NCBI RefSeq assembly: GCF_900167015.1
Contig: NZ_FUXX01000005.1
Coordinates: forward strand, 1 to 64,000
Origin: Succinivibrio dextrinosolvens DSM 3072
Lineage (GTDB): Bacteria > Pseudomonadota > Gammaproteobacteria > Enterobacterales > Succinivibrionaceae
DNA: 64,000 nt
Reading direction: 5' to 3'
The translations under genes were made by a program, and so were the position numbers. The notes beneath the pieces are model-generated. The model saw nothing but the letters and a program-made list of their open reading frames with translations, was not told the origin of the DNA and ran no database searches. Shown here one piece after another: positions 1-9,663 of this stretch (positions within the stretch are counted from its first letter, which is position 1; every line of letters starts with the position of its first letter).

Positions 1-214
1 ACTGTGCAAGCTGAGATTTAAGTCTAAACTTTCCTCTTATATTCCTGTACAGTACTTTATTGAGACTGAAGAAGTTCAAGTCAAAGGAATGGGTAAAAAC
101 GTATTCTGAAATAAAATTACATGCCTGTCGATACTGCTCCGTCATCTGACGTAACAGTGTTTCCTGTTCTGAAGGTACATTAATTCTTATTTTTAATGTT
201 TTTGTAAATTTCAA
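1..214 (-). CDS. TnpB-like protein (IS200/IS605 OrfB), N-terminal part only
   Basis: The minus strand reads an open frame of 71 codons that runs off the left edge. It begins at a TTG (214) preceded by GGAG about 7 bases upstream. The peptide starts MKFTKTLKIRI and continues with QMTEQYRQACNFISEY, which is the typical start of IS605 OrfB/TnpB proteins (beta strand, then a helix with E/Q-Y-R-x-A-x-N). TnpB is an RNA-guided nuclease carried by these transposons. The RuvC residues and the omegaRNA-encoding 3' end would lie outside the window, so whether the element is intact cannot be judged. The family call rests on a short stretch. Confidence 0.62.
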   Translation of the reverse strand, partial: MKFTKTLKIRINVPSEQETLLRQMTEQYRQACNFISEYVFTHSFDLNFFSLNKVLYRNIRGKFRLKSQLAQ

Positions 215-295
215 AACAGTTTTCTCCAAGCCATATAATCCCTATATTCTAACAGTTATTGTAAAGAAATTCTTTAAGATATATAGCCTGAGTTG

Positions 296-347
296 GCAGA
301 GCTCCGCCTCAGAATTAAGTCTGAGGTTTCCGCTCTGCTATTTTTTT
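296..347 (+). terminator. Strong intrinsic terminator without an upstream gene
   Basis: A two-part stem (GCAGAG 296-301 with CTCTGC 333-338; CCTCAGA 307-313 with TCTGAGG 320-326) is followed by a run of seven T. It points rightwards, but the only upstream gene is on the other strand. It lies 63 bases before the symporter start, so it is either a leader attenuator of that gene or the remnant of a gene displaced by the transposon. Confidence 0.7.
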
Positions 348-410
348 GATGAAGAATTGCTGATAAAATCGCCGACGATAATATTTTTGTTTTTTTTAAA
401 AGCTGGCTTT

Positions 411-1850
411 ATGTTTGTTTTAGTAATTTTACTTTCATACTTTGCAATCCTGTACACATACAGCTATTTTCACAGTTCAAAAAACTCCAATGAAACATTT
501 TTCAGAGGAAATAGAAATTCTCGCTGGTACCTGGTAGCCTTCGGAATGATCGGAGCTTCATTATCAGGTATTACCTTTGTGTCAGTTCCTGGTATGGTCA
601 TGTGGTCAGATATGACATATCTTCAGACATGTCTTGGCTATATTCTTGGATACTTTATCGTAGCCTTTGTGCTTCTACCTATTTTTTACCGACACAATCT
701 GACCACAATCTATTCTTTTCTTAAGATCAGACTTGGTGAAACATCATATAAGACCGGAGCCTTGTTCTTTCTGATTTCAAAACTTATTGGTGCAGCAGCA
801 AGATTCTATGTAGTCTGCCTGATTTTAGACAGATTCGTATTTAAGGAACTTAATATTCCTTTCTTTGTAACAGTGCCATTCCTGATGACACTTATCTGGC
901 TGTATACAAGAAATGGAGGAATCAGAACACTTGTTCATACTGACGTAATTCAGACCTTCTTCATGCTTCTCTCCCTTGGAGTAATCCTGTACGGAGTACT
1001 GGAGGTTTTAGACTTTAGTCTTGCTGATGCATACAAAGAAGTTATTTCAAGCGGACACAGCAGAATATTTGAATTCTCAGACATCAAATCACCACAGAAC
1101 TTCTTCAAACAGTTTATAAGTGGTGCATTTATTGTAGTGGTTATGACCGGACTTGATCAGGACATGATGCAGAAGAATCTTACCTGCAAGACACTGCATG
1201 AGGCAAAGAAGGACATGTGTACCTATGCATTTGCCTTTGCGCCTGTAAATCTCCTGTTTATGGTATTGGGAATTCTTCTTATCTGTGCTTTTAACACCAA
1301 AGGCATCGCTATACCAGAGAAATTCGACAATCTTCTGATCGATGTAATCTCCAATGGTACACTTGGAATGAATGCAAAAATATTCTTTATTATAGGAATT
1401 GTTTCTGCCGCTTTCTCAAGTGCAGATTCATCCCTCACAGCTCTGACAACCACCTACTGTGTAGATATAAAGGAAAAGAGCAGCGATGTTCGCCTAAGAA
1501 AGAATACACATGCCTTGATGGCTATTCTATTCGCTTTTGCAGTTCTGATTTTTAACTATTTCAATTCCACAAGTCTTATTGATGCCATCTTTATTCTATG
1601 CGGCTATACCTACGGTCCGCTGCTGGGACTATTCAGCTTTGCGATTTTAGGCAGGAGAACCGTTATGGACAAAGCAACACCATACATAGCTATGCTATCT
1701 CCAGTTGCCTGTTTTCTAATCTCGCAGCTGACTTTAAAGATGTTTGGATATAAGTTCGGTTATGAACTGCTGCTATTAAACGGAGCTCTGACCTTTGCAG
1801 GACTGTATGCCTTCAGTTCTGAGAAAAAGTGCGTATCTCTGGAAAATTAG
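411..1850 (+). CDS. Sodium:solute symporter (SSS family)
   Basis: Polytopic membrane transporter of the SSS/SLC5 family, which couples uptake of a small organic solute to Na+. About 12-13 hydrophobic segments are visible. The block reading AFGMIGASLSGITFVSVPG near the N terminus and the SAAFSSADSSLTAL segment near residue 345 are family hallmarks (Na+ site region). A longer frame opens at a TTG (357), but neither start has a clear ribosome site. I prefer the ATG at 411 because it places the first membrane helix at the N terminus, as is usual. The substrate cannot be told from sequence. The gene stands alone between an orphan terminator and a convergent HD hydrolase gene. Confidence 0.85.
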   Translation: MFVLVILLSYFAILYTYSYFHSSKNSNETFFRGNRNSRWYLVAFGMIGASLSGITFVSVPGMVMWSDMTYLQTCLGYILGYFIVAFVLLPIFYRHNLTTIYSFLKIRLGETSYKTGALFFLISKLIGAAARFYVVCLILDRFVFKELNIPFFVTVPFLMTLIWLYTRNGGIRTLVHTDVIQTFFMLLSLGVILYGVLEVLDFSLADAYKEVISSGHSRIFEFSDIKSPQNFFKQFISGAFIVVVMTGLDQDMMQKNLTCKTLHEAKKDMCTYAFAFAPVNLLFMVLGILLICAFNTKGIAIPEKFDNLLIDVISNGTLGMNAKIFFIIGIVSAAFSSADSSLTALTTTYCVDIKEKSSDVRLRKNTHALMAILFAFAVLIFNYFNSTSLIDAIFILCGYTYGPLLGLFSFAILGRRTVMDKATPYIAMLSPVACFLISQLTLKMFGYKFGYELLLLNGALTFAGLYAFSSEKKCVSLEN

Positions 1851-1888
1851 AGAATACGCCAGCACACATTCTTATTGCAGAAGAGATT

Positions 1889-2476
1889 CTACTGAGCAAT
1901 ATTGCCCTTTTTTATATTGTCCTTGAGGATACGATCGGTAAGCTCAAATAGAATCTCTGAGCCTTCACGGGTTCTGTTATGTCTTCCATAGACAAGATCT
2001 GCTTTCACTTTATGCTCTCTCCAGTCTGCACCATTATTGCTGTCATTAAGCATTAAAGGCTGGAGGTTATCCATGGCACGGGCAAACTTACCCTCAGGAG
2101 TCTTTGCCTCTTCAAACTCATCGAAAAGTGCTATCAGCTCCTTTTTCTGATCCTCTGGAAGCATAGAGAAAATACGTTCCTTAGCAGCATCCTCTCTCTC
2201 TTTCTGAGTTTCCTTACTCTTAGGATCATAGGCATAGGTGTCACCAGCATCTATTTCAACAATATCGTGAATCAGACACATCATCAGCACTCTTGCAATA
2301 TCAACCTTTTCGTTGGCATGTTCCTTTAAAAGATAAGCCATGATTGCCATATGCCAGGCATGTTCGGCATCATTTTCCCTACGGCCATTTCCTGACAAGT
2401 GAGTCTGACGAATAATGTTCTTTTCCTTGTCTATTTCTAAAGCAAATTCCATCTGCTTTTTTAGTCTTTCGTTCAT
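1889..2476 (-). CDS. HD-domain hydrolase (YfbR/HDDC2-like, probable 5'-deoxynucleotidase)
   Basis: A 195-residue metal-dependent phosphohydrolase. The HD signature is complete: NDAEHAWHMA (His about residue 39), then LIHDIVEIDAGD (HD about 69-70) and a C-terminal RAMDNLQP Asp. The 'H...HD...D' arrangement with E after HD matches the YfbR/HDDC2 group, which dephosphorylates deoxynucleoside monophosphates. The ATG follows AGGAGAG with good spacing. It is convergent with the symporter and 170 bases downstream of tkt, separated by a terminator, so it is likely transcribed alone. The precise substrate is inferred from the family. Confidence 0.82.
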   Translation of the reverse strand: MNERLKKQMEFALEIDKEKNIIRQTHLSGNGRRENDAEHAWHMAIMAYLLKEHANEKVDIARVLMMCLIHDIVEIDAGDTYAYDPKSKETQKEREDAAKERIFSMLPEDQKKELIALFDEFEEAKTPEGKFARAMDNLQPLMLNDSNNGADWREHKVKADLVYGRHNRTREGSEILFELTDRILKDNIKKGNIAQ

Positions 2477-2529
2477 TCTTCAACTCTCCTGATTATTAGC
2501 CTTTTAAGTGTATCCAACATTGATAACAA

Positions 2530-2561
2530 AAACAAAAAATCCATCTATGTAATTAGATGGA
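2530..2561 (-). terminator. Intrinsic terminator of tkt
   Basis: Read on the minus strand, TCCATCTA (2554-2561) pairs with TAGATGGA (2540-2547), followed by TTTTTTGTTTTTG. It lies 84 bases past the transketolase stop. Confidence 0.75.
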
Positions 2562-2644
2562 CTTTAGGGATTTCTCGGACCAATTCCAAAGGAGCAAGAA
2601 AAGGATCCGAGAAAACTTATTGAACAAGAAAGTTCAAATTCTTA

Positions 2645-4645
2645 CTATTTGATTACCTTCTTTGCTGCAGCAACAACGTTGTCAACAGTAAAGCCATACT
2701 TCTCAAACAGCTGACCTGCAGGAGCAGATGCACCATAGTGGTCAAGACATACTGTTGTGCCGTCAAGACCAACATACTTGAACCAGGTTGTTGAGATAGC
2801 AGCTTCAACTGCAACACGAGCACGTACAGCCTTAGGTAGTACAGACTCTTTGTATTCCTCTGACTGACGGTCAAATACATCAGTGCTTGGCATTGAAACA
2901 ACACGAGCCTTCTTGCCTTCAGCAGCCAGCTTCTCAGCAGCGTGGTAAGCTAAAGCAACTTCTGAACCGGTAGCCATCAGAATTACGTCTGGAGTACCAT
3001 CGCAATCCTTTAATACGTAACCACCGCGAGCAATGTTGTCAACCTGCTCTGAAGAACGAGGCATCTGCTCTAGAGTCTGACGTGATAGAATAATTGCACT
3101 TGGGCCATCCTGACGCTCAATCATCTTAGTCCATGCAGCACCGGTTTCAACCATATCACATGGACGCCACTCGTCGAAGTTTGGAATTAAACGTAGAGTT
3201 GCGATCTGCTCGATTGGCTCGTGGGTAGGACCATCCTCACCAACACCGATTGAATCGTGAGTGAATACGAACAGTGTAGGAATCTTCATCAGAGCAGACA
3301 TACGTAATGCATTCTTAGCGTAGTCAGAGAAGATCAGGAAGGTACCGCCGTATGGACGGAAGCCACCGTGTAACTGCATACCGTTCATAGCTGCACACAT
3401 AGCGAACTCACGAACACCCCAGTGGATGTAGTTACCGTTTAGCTCGTGTGGCTGAACTGATTTTGAAGACTGATTGATGGTTAGATTTGATGGAGCCAAG
3501 TCAGCTGAACCACCTACTAACTCAGGAAGAACTGAACCGAAGAAGTTTAGAGCAATCTGGCCTGCCTTACGGGTTGCAACCTTTGGATCCTCAGCTTTCT
3601 GTAATGACTGTACCCAGTCCTTTGCCTTAGCTGCGAAGTCAACAGGTAGCTTGCCTGACATACGACGCTCGAACTCTGAAGCTAACTCTGGGAACTGAGC
3701 CTTGTACTTAGCGAATAACTCATTCCATGAAGCCTCTAGCTTTGCACCCTTTTCAGTAGCATCCCACTCTTTGTAGATTTCCTGAGGAATCTCGAATGGA
3801 CCATACTTCCAGCCTAAAGCTGCCTTGGTTGCAGCAATTTCCTCTTCACCTAAAGGAGCTCCGTGAGAAGCTGAAGTACCAGCCTTCTTAGGAGAACCGA
3901 AACCGATAGTTGTAGGACAGATAATCAGTGATGGACGCTTAGTATCAGCCTTAGCCTGCTCGATAGCAACACGAACCTGTGCACCGTCGTTACCGTTGGC
4001 AACTTCAATTACCTGCCAGCCGTACCCCTCGAATCTCTTCTTGGTGTCATCAGCAAACCAGCCCTTAACAGAACCGTCGATAGAAATACCGTTTGAATCG
4101 TATAGAGCAATCAGTTTGCCTAAACCTAAAGTACCAGCAAGTGAGCAAGCTTCGTGAGAAATACCTTCCATTAAGCAGCCGTCACCCATGAATACATAGG
4201 TGTAGTGGTCAACAATATCAAGACCTTCACGGTTGAACTCATTAGCAAGCATACGCTCTGCCATTGCCATACCAACAGCATTACCGATACCCATACCAAG
4301 AGGACCGGTTGTTGTCTCAACACCAGGAACCTCGCCATATTCTGGGTGACCAGGAGTTTTTGAACCTAACTGACGGAAATTCTTCAGATCATCAATTGAT
4401 AGATCGTAGCCGGTTAAGTGAAGTAAAGAATAGATAAGCATTGAAGCATGACCGTTTGACAGAACGAAACGATCACGGTTAACGAATTTTGGATTCTTAG
4501 GATTGTGATTTAGGAATCCACGCCATAAAGCTTCAGCCATGTCAGCCATACCCATAGGTGCACCTGGGTGACCTGACTTAGCCTTCTGAACGCCATCCAT
4601 GCTCAATGCACGAACTGCATTGGCAAGCTCTCTGTAATCTGCCAT
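2645..4645 (-). CDS. tktA: Transketolase
   Basis: Thiamine-diphosphate enzyme moving two-carbon ketol units between sugar phosphates in the non-oxidative pentose phosphate pathway. Its 666 residues match E. coli TktA (663). Visible landmarks: [19 protein letters not shown] at residue 23, the ThDP-binding [10 protein letters not shown] near 152, the [15 protein letters not shown] loop near 460, and [11 protein letters not shown] with the catalytic Glu near 410. The ATG follows AAGGAG. The neighbouring gene, on the same strand 240 bases upstream, is a small transaldolase, so two pentose-phosphate steps sit together; rpiA is in the same window at 60402. Confidence 0.97.
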   Translation of the reverse strand: MADYRELANAVRALSMDGVQKAKSGHPGAPMGMADMAEALWRGFLNHNPKNPKFVNRDRFVLSNGHASMLIYSLLHLTGYDLSIDDLKNFRQLGSKTPGHPEYGEVPGVETTTGPLGMGIGNAVGMAMAERMLANEFNREGLDIVDHYTYVFMGDGCLMEGISHEACSLAGTLGLGKLIALYDSNGISIDGSVKGWFADDTKKRFEGYGWQVIEVANGNDGAQVRVAIEQAKADTKRPSLIICPTTIGFGSPKKAGTSASHGAPLGEEEIAATKAALGWKYGPFEIPQEIYKEWDATEKGAKLEASWNELFAKYKAQFPELASEFERRMSGKLPVDFAAKAKDWVQSLQKAEDPKVATRKAGQIALNFFGSVLPELVGGSADLAPSNLTINQSSKSVQPHELNGNYIHWGVREFAMCAAMNGMQLHGGFRPYGGTFLIFSDYAKNALRMSALMKIPTLFVFTHDSIGVGEDGPTHEPIEQIATLRLIPNFDEWRPCDMVETGAAWTKMIERQDGPSAIILSRQTLEQMPRSSEQVDNIARGGYVLKDCDGTPDVILMATGSEVALAYHAAEKLAAEGKKARVVSMPSTDVFDRQSEEYKESVLPKAVRARVAVEAAISTTWFKYVGLDGTTVCLDHYGASAPAGQLFEKYGFTVDNVVAAAKKVIK

Positions 4646-4852
4646 ACAAACTCCTTGGACAAGATTTTATTTGTATTGTTTATTGATAAGCGGCATTTTA
4701 TGCACTGCTGTTACTAACCGTTTGTTTAGTTTACTTGGTTTATACGTCATGTCAAAACATTTTGAAATTAAAGAGGAAATAGTTACTTTATTGAACAGAA
4801 CTTATAAAACCTGAAAACGATTAGATTAAAAAATAGTGTTCCATATAAACCA

Positions 4853-4876
4853 ATGCCGGACATAAAAATCCGGCAT
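4853..4876 (-). terminator. Hairpin after the transaldolase gene
   Basis: ATGCCGGA (4853-4860) and TCCGGCAT (4869-4876) form a perfect 8-bp stem 12 bases past the stop codon of the small transaldolase gene. The following sequence (TGGTTTATATGG on the minus strand) is only weakly T-rich, so termination may be incomplete. Confidence 0.5.
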
Positions 4877-4888
4877 CAGATTTAATTA

Positions 4889-5539
4889 TTAACCGAATAC
4901 TTTCTTGTAGTCAGCCTGGAACTTAGCGATACCCTGATCAGTTAGAGGGTGCTTAATCATGGTCTGGATAACACTGTATGGAACAGTAGCGATATCAGCA
5001 CCAGCTAATGCACACTGCATTACGTGGATTGGGTTACGTACTGAAGCACAGATAATCTGAGCCTTGATATCGTTGATTGCGAACATCTCAGAAATGGTTC
5101 TGATTAAATCTAAACCATCCTCAGAAATGTCATCTAGACGACCGATGAAAGGTGAAACATAGGTTGCACCAGCACGAGCTGCTAGAAGAGCCTGGTTAGC
5201 AGAGAAGATTAGGGTAACGTTGGTCTTGATGCCTTCCTTAGCACACTGATGGCAAGCCTTTAAACCTTCCTCAGTCATAGGAATCTTAACAACCATGTTT
5301 GGATGAATTGCAGCAATTTCACGAGCTTCCTTCATCATGCCTTCGAAATCAAGAGTTGTTGGCTTTACTTCACCTGAAATTGGGCCGTCAACGATAGAGG
5401 TAATCTCTTTGATAACCTCGTTAAAATCTAAACCTTCTTTTGCGATTAGTGATGGATTTGTGGTAACACCACAGATAACGCCTAAATCATTAGCCTTACG
5501 AATGTCTTCTACGTGAGCTGTGTCTAGAAAAAAGCGCAT
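4889..5539 (-). CDS. Small transaldolase / fructose-6-phosphate aldolase family (TalC/FSA)
   Basis: A 216-residue class I aldolase of the short transaldolase type. The N terminus [14 protein letters not shown] and the Schiff-base lysine in [13 protein letters not shown] (about residue 84) are characteristic. The family contains true transaldolases and fructose-6-phosphate aldolases; length and motifs do not separate them reliably. With transketolase next door and no long TalB in view, I infer it serves as the transaldolase of the non-oxidative pentose phosphate pathway. The ATG is preceded by AAAGGAG. Upstream is a long AT-rich promoter region shared with divergent metK. Confidence 0.92.
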   Translation of the reverse strand: MRFFLDTAHVEDIRKANDLGVICGVTTNPSLIAKEGLDFNEVIKEITSIVDGPISGEVKPTTLDFEGMMKEAREIAAIHPNMVVKIPMTEEGLKACHQCAKEGIKTNVTLIFSANQALLAARAGATYVSPFIGRLDDISEDGLDLIRTISEMFAINDIKAQIICASVRNPIHVMQCALAGADIATVPYSVIQTMIKHPLTDQGIAKFQADYKKVFG

Positions 5540-5968
5540 GATAACTCCTTTTATTTAATTTAATTATTCTTGCTTTAAGAATTGATCTTTCAACGGAAAA
5601 GAATTTTACACTTTTTTCTTACGCAAACGTTTGTATTTTTTCAAATGTGTGATGTGTGCCATTATTTTTTTATTTAAAAGATATTGTTTAATGCGACATC
5701 TTGAAATTTAAAAATTTTTAATTTTCCACCCTTGCTTTGAAAAATTTTACAATGTTTAATTTGAACATTAATCCCAATTGCATTAAAAAAATTAATCCCA
5801 TAATTAATTGATATTTTTATATTGTTATATCAAATAGTTATATAATAATTTATTAATTTTTTTTATTATTTTTTTATATTTTTCTCATAAAAATATAGAA
5901 ATCTAAAACAAATAGACTATAATCAAAAAATAATTCAATGATTATGATTTGTGTAAGGAAAAAAATTC
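5540..5968. other. AT-rich divergent promoter region between the transaldolase gene and metK
   Basis: These 429 bases hold no gene. They are extremely AT-rich between 5690 and 5900. A TATAAT at 5918-5923, about 45 bases before the metK start, is a possible -10 box, but no good -35 partner is seen. I find neither a convincing MetJ box array nor a SAM riboswitch fold. Confidence 0.5.
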
Positions 5969-7114
5969 ATGTCAAGATTATTTACCTCTGAGTCAGTATC
6001 AGAAGGACATCCAGACAAAATCTGCGATCAGGTATCTGATGCTATTCTTGATGCTATTCTAGAGCAGGACAAGACAGCTCATGTTGCTTGCGAGACCCTG
6101 GTTAAAACCGGTCTGATTCTTGTTGCAGGCGAAGTTACCACTACCGCAAACGTAGATTTTGAAGCTGTTGCTCGTAAAACTGTATGTGATATCGGTTACA
6201 ACAATTCTGAAGTTGGTTTTGATGGTCATAACTGTGCATTCTTAAATGCATTAGGCAAACAGTCACCTGATATCAATCAGGGTGTTAGCCGTTCTCTTCC
6301 TGAGGATCAGGGTGCAGGTGACCAGGGTCTTATGTTCGGTTATGCAACTGACGAGACTCCTCAGTTTATGCCAGCAGCTATCACCTATGCCCACGAACTG
6401 ATGAAGCTTCAGGCTAAGTTAAGAAAGTATGGAACTATCTCATGGCTGCGTCCTGATGCCAAGAGCCAGGTTACTATGGCATACAAGGAAGATGGTTCAA
6501 TCGACTATGTTGATACCATCGTTCTGTCAACACAGCACAATGAAGATGTTTCACAGGAAATCGTTCACGAAGCTGTTTACGAAGAAATCATCAAGAAGGT
6601 TATCCCTGCAGAGTATCTAAGAAAGGAAACCAAGATCTTCATCAACCCAACCGGCAGATTCGTTATCGGCGGTCCTGTTGGTGATGCAGGTGTAACCGGT
6701 AGAAAGATCATTGTTGACACCTACGGTGGTGCAGCAAGACACGGTGGTGGTGCATTCTCCGGTAAGGATCCATCAAAGGTAGACCGTTCTGCAGCATACG
6801 CAGCAAGACATGTTGCCAAAAACATTGTTGCCGCAGGTTTAGCTCACAAGGCTGAAGTTCAGGTTTCATATGCAATCGGTGTTGCACAGCCTGTTTCAAT
6901 TTCAGTTAATACCTTCGGTACCGGCAAGATTGATGACAACAAGATTGCAGAGATCGTTCCTCACGTATTTGATTTAAGACCATACGGTCTAATCAAGGAT
7001 CTGGATCTGCTGAGACCAATCTACCAGAAGACTGCCTCTTATGGACATTTCGGTAGAGACGGCTTCAGCTGGGAAGAGTTAGATAAGGTTGATGCTTTAA
7101 AGCAGGCCTTATAA
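5969..7114 (+). CDS. metK: S-adenosylmethionine synthetase
   Basis: Makes S-adenosylmethionine from methionine and ATP. The 381 residues match E. coli MetK (384). The three family signatures are all visible: the N-terminal [17 protein letters not shown], the [12 protein letters not shown] hexapeptide region near residue 115, and the [19 protein letters not shown] phosphate loop near 260. The ATG follows AAGGAAAA. It is a single-gene unit closed by a strong terminator. Everything needed for activity appears to be present. Confidence 0.98.
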   Translation: MSRLFTSESVSEGHPDKICDQVSDAILDAILEQDKTAHVACETLVKTGLILVAGEVTTTANVDFEAVARKTVCDIGYNNSEVGFDGHNCAFLNALGKQSPDINQGVSRSLPEDQGAGDQGLMFGYATDETPQFMPAAITYAHELMKLQAKLRKYGTISWLRPDAKSQVTMAYKEDGSIDYVDTIVLSTQHNEDVSQEIVHEAVYEEIIKKVIPAEYLRKETKIFINPTGRFVIGGPVGDAGVTGRKIIVDTYGGAARHGGGAFSGKDPSKVDRSAAYAARHVAKNIVAAGLAHKAEVQVSYAIGVAQPVSISVNTFGTGKIDDNKIAEIVPHVFDLRPYGLIKDLDLLRPIYQKTASYGHFGRDGFSWEELDKVDALKQAL

Positions 7115-7135
7115 TCAGATAGAATTCACATCAGA

Positions 7136-7169
7136 ATCCTCAAATTCGTCTGAGTTTGAGGATTTTTTA
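7136..7169 (+). terminator. Intrinsic terminator of metK
   Basis: ATCCTCAAA (7136-7144) pairs with TTTGAGGAT (7155-7163), followed by a run of T. It overlaps the end of the convergent ArsR-type gene. Confidence 0.8.
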
Positions 7170-7472
7170 TGTTTTATTATCCTGGTGGCAGCAGCAAAGA
7201 TTAAGCTCGACACATTCAAGAAGCTTTTTTGTGTACTCTGAGCAAATCGAATACCAGATAATATTCCCCTCTCGCTTTCCTTCAATGATTTTTGCTTCTC
7301 TTAGAATCTTCACATGCTGAGAGACCAGCGCCTGACTTATATTCAGACGCTCTGACATGGTGTTAACGTTACATTTTCCATTGCGATACAGTCCACAGGC
7401 TATATTTAGTCTTATAGGGTGGCCTAGTGCAGCAAATATCTTTGTATATTCTTCTATATTTAATGTGTTCAT
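7167..7472 (-). CDS. ArsR-family repressor with SqrR/BigR-like cysteines
   Basis: A 101-residue winged-helix regulator: LGHPIRLNIACGL at the start of the fold, ISQALVSQHVKILREAKII as the recognition helix region, and a C-terminal ELNLCCCH. Cysteines fall where the persulfide sensors SqrR and BigR have their reactive pair (the Cys in the I-x-C-x-L helix, and a Cys in the last helix). I therefore infer sulfide/persulfide or other redox sensing rather than metal-only sensing. The open frame extends upstream into the divergent gene, so I take the ATG at 7472; an ATG at 7481 is an alternative. It is divergent from a persulfide-type reductase with 85 bases between, holding a palindrome over the promoter. 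Confidence 0.85.
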   Translation of the reverse strand: MNTLNIEEYTKIFAALGHPIRLNIACGLYRNGKCNVNTMSERLNISQALVSQHVKILREAKIIEGKREGNIIWYSICSEYTKKLLECVELNLCCCHQDNKT

Positions 7473-7501
7473 GGCGCGCATGTTATCAAAAATATAAGAA
7501 A

Positions 7502-7537
7502 TTGACAATATAGCAATATTGTAATATTCTAATATTG
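7502..7537 (+). promoter_or_regulatory. Promoter of the CoADR gene with overlapping ArsR-type operator
   Basis: TTGACA (7502-7507), a 17-base spacer and TATTCT (7525-7530) make a near-consensus sigma-70 promoter for the gene starting at 7558. CAATATT...AATATTG (7514-7537) is an inverted repeat covering the -10 box, with a third AATATT in the middle. This is the expected geometry for repression by the divergent ArsR-type protein. Confidence 0.7.
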
Positions 7538-7557
7538 TTATATTCAAGGAGATATTC

Positions 7558-9174
7558 ATGAAAACATTGATTATTGGTGGCGGCGCTGCTGGAGCCAGCT
7601 GTGCAGCGAGATTGCGCAGAAACGATGAAAAAGCAGAAATTACAGTTTTAGAACAGTCAGATGAAATATCCATCGCAAACTGTGGTCTGCCATATTACAT
7701 AGGAAATGTAATCAATTCTGAGGAAACAATGCACGTCTCAGACGTAAACAAATTCAGAAACTGGTTCAATATCAATGTTCTTCTAAATACAAAAGCTGTC
7801 TCTATAGATAGAAATAACAGAACCGTAAAAACAGCAGATAATCAGGAATTCTCATACGACAGACTTGTTATTGCCACCGGAGCCACTCCTTTTGTGCCTC
7901 CTTTTGAGGGATTAAACAAGGATAAGACATTTACACTGAGAACACTCTCTGATGCAAACAGCATAAAGAACTATATAAAAGAACACGAAGTATCTAAAGC
8001 TGTTGTTGTAGGTGCAGGCTTCATCGGTGTAGAAATGGCAGAGAACCTTTGCGAACCTGGGATCAGAACCACAATCGTCGAACTGTCCAGTCACATCATG
8101 CCTAACGTTGATATTGAGGTAGCAACTGTTGCTCAGAACAAACTTAAGGAAAAAGGTATAGAGATCATCCTCAATGATGGTGTTAAAGCCTTCTCAGATG
8201 ATAAGGTTATTTTAACCTCAGGAAATACTGTCGATTTTGATATAGTTATCATGTCCATTGGTGTAATGCCTCAGATTGAACTTGCAAAGGAAGCAGGTCT
8301 TGAAGTATCCAGAGGAATAGTGGTAGACAGCACACTTAAGACCTCTGATGAGTATATATATGCTGCAGGCGACAATGTTGAGATTACAGACTTTACTACA
8401 GGCTCAAAAGCTCTTATTCCTCTGGCGGGGCCTGCCAATCGTCAGGGACGAATCATTGCAGACAACATCTGCGGTAAAACTGAAACCTATAAAAATACTC
8501 AGGGCTCCTCTGTTGTAAAAATCTTCGAGCTGACGCTGGCAGCTGTTGGAGCAAACGAGGATAGATTAAAGAAACTGAATATCCCTTATTTAAAGACCTT
8601 TATCTATTCAAATTCACATGCAGGATATTACCCAGGAGCAAAACAGATACTCTATAAGATGCTTTTTACTAAAGAAGGCAGAATTCTTGGACTTCAGGCA
8701 ATTGGAGAAGAAGGTGTGGAAAAGAGAGTAGATGTTGTTGCAACCGTAATGAGACTGAACGGCAGCGTACACGATCTTCTGGATGCAGAGCTATGCTATG
8801 CGCCACCATTCAACAGCGCAAAGGATGCTGTGAACATTCTGGGAATGAATGCTCTTAATATCATAGATGGCAAAGTAAGAATGGCCTTCCCTGAAGATCT
8901 GAAAGACAGCTATCTTATCGATGTAAGACCAAAGGCTGTATTTATGAATGAGACAATTGACGGAGCTGTAAATATTCCTATTACCGAGATTAGAAACAGA
9001 CTTGATGAGATTCCAAGAGACAGAAAGGTGGTAATGTTCTGCAACACTGGATATACAAGCTATGTGGCATCCAGAATTGTAAATCAGAATGGATTTGAAA
9101 ATGTATACTCCTTTGGAGGAGGAATAGTTTTTTTTAAATCTCAACAAAACTTTCTCAATTCAAATAATAGTTAA
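7558..9174 (+). CDS. CoA-disulfide/persulfide reductase with C-terminal rhodanese domain
   Basis: FAD- and NAD(P)H-dependent reductase of the CoADR-Rhd (Npsr) type, which reduces CoA disulfide, CoA persulfide or polysulfide. Domains in order: FAD-binding GGGAAGASCAARLRR at residue 7, the redox-active Cys42 in IANCGLPYY, NAD-binding VVGAGFIGVEMAENL near 150, a dimerisation domain to about 445, then a rhodanese domain (YLIDVRP near 452, active loop Cys495 in FCNTGYTSY). The ATG follows AAGGAGA. The last residues after FGGGIV (FFKSQQ...) do not resemble the usual ending, so the tail may be slightly altered at a run of eight T. Divergent from an ArsR-type sensor, which suggests induction by reactive sulfur. 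Confidence 0.9.
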   Translation: MKTLIIGGGAAGASCAARLRRNDEKAEITVLEQSDEISIANCGLPYYIGNVINSEETMHVSDVNKFRNWFNINVLLNTKAVSIDRNNRTVKTADNQEFSYDRLVIATGATPFVPPFEGLNKDKTFTLRTLSDANSIKNYIKEHEVSKAVVVGAGFIGVEMAENLCEPGIRTTIVELSSHIMPNVDIEVATVAQNKLKEKGIEIILNDGVKAFSDDKVILTSGNTVDFDIVIMSIGVMPQIELAKEAGLEVSRGIVVDSTLKTSDEYIYAAGDNVEITDFTTGSKALIPLAGPANRQGRIIADNICGKTETYKNTQGSSVVKIFELTLAAVGANEDRLKKLNIPYLKTFIYSNSHAGYYPGAKQILYKMLFTKEGRILGLQAIGEEGVEKRVDVVATVMRLNGSVHDLLDAELCYAPPFNSAKDAVNILGMNALNIIDGKVRMAFPEDLKDSYLIDVRPKAVFMNETIDGAVNIPITEIRNRLDEIPRDRKVVMFCNTGYTSYVASRIVNQNGFENVYSFGGGIVFFKSQQNFLNSNNS

Positions 9175-9326
9175 AAGTTGAATCACAAAATTAGCATGGT
9201 CATGGATTTTTTTGTAAAAAAACTCGCAAAATCCATGATATACCCAACATTTTTGAATAAATGATCGCTACACAGATAGCATCTTTTGAACATTCATTTT
9301 TATTTATATAGGGGTTTTTGATATTC

Positions 9327-9426
9327 TCACATCATTGTTAGTTGTCCTTGTTGGATAAAATCTAACTGATGAATTTGATGTTGTGATTGGATATTGCAGT
9401 GCCGGCTTTGACACTGCAATTTTTTT
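9327..9426 (+). ncRNA. Candidate small structured RNA ending in an intrinsic terminator
   Basis: TCACATCA...TTAG (from 9327) can pair with CTAA...TGATG...TGTGA (to about 9387), giving a long imperfect stem. It is followed directly by the hairpin ATTGCAGTG/CACTGCAAT (9393-9420) and seven T. The terminator is 219 bases past the previous stop codon, which is far for a simple gene end. The sequence could instead be the long 3' end of the reductase mRNA. No family is recognised. Confidence 0.35.
9393..9426 (+). terminator. Intrinsic terminator
   Basis: Perfect 9-bp stem ATTGCAGTG (9393-9401) / CACTGCAAT (9412-9420) followed by TTTTTTT. Confidence 0.85.
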
Positions 9427-9614
9427 GTCTGAATTCAGTGCAGAACAAAGCATATAAACTGATAACTTCGAGTTAAATCACAAAAACGAACATTAATAGT
9501 TACAATTATTCCTCAATAAAATCTTTAAGAATCAATCAAATCATTTTCACTCCATAAAAGACAAGATATTCATATTTCCCCTAGAAACTGCATGTAAAAT
9601 ACATTAACCAAGAT

Positions 9615-9663
9615 TTGACTGTTTTCAGTCAATCCTATTTATTCATAGGTGTAAAACAGTCAA
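9615..9663. promoter_or_regulatory. Inverted repeat, candidate operator of the acid-sugar operon
   Basis: TTGACTGTTTT (9615-9625) recurs inverted as AAAACAGTCAA (9653-9663), and the first arm is itself half of the palindrome GACTGTTTTCAGTC. It lies about 150-200 bases before the kinase start. A DeoR-type regulator sits downstream of the operon, but no link can be shown from sequence. Confidence 0.35.

Noticed and set aside
1223-1453. Minus-strand frame of 76 codons inside the symporter gene
   Set aside because: Complement of a conserved transporter region; no ribosome site and no recognisable protein.
5540-5968. SAM riboswitch or MetJ box array before metK
   Set aside because: No conserved riboswitch core and no tandem AGACGTCT-like boxes visible in the AT-rich leader.
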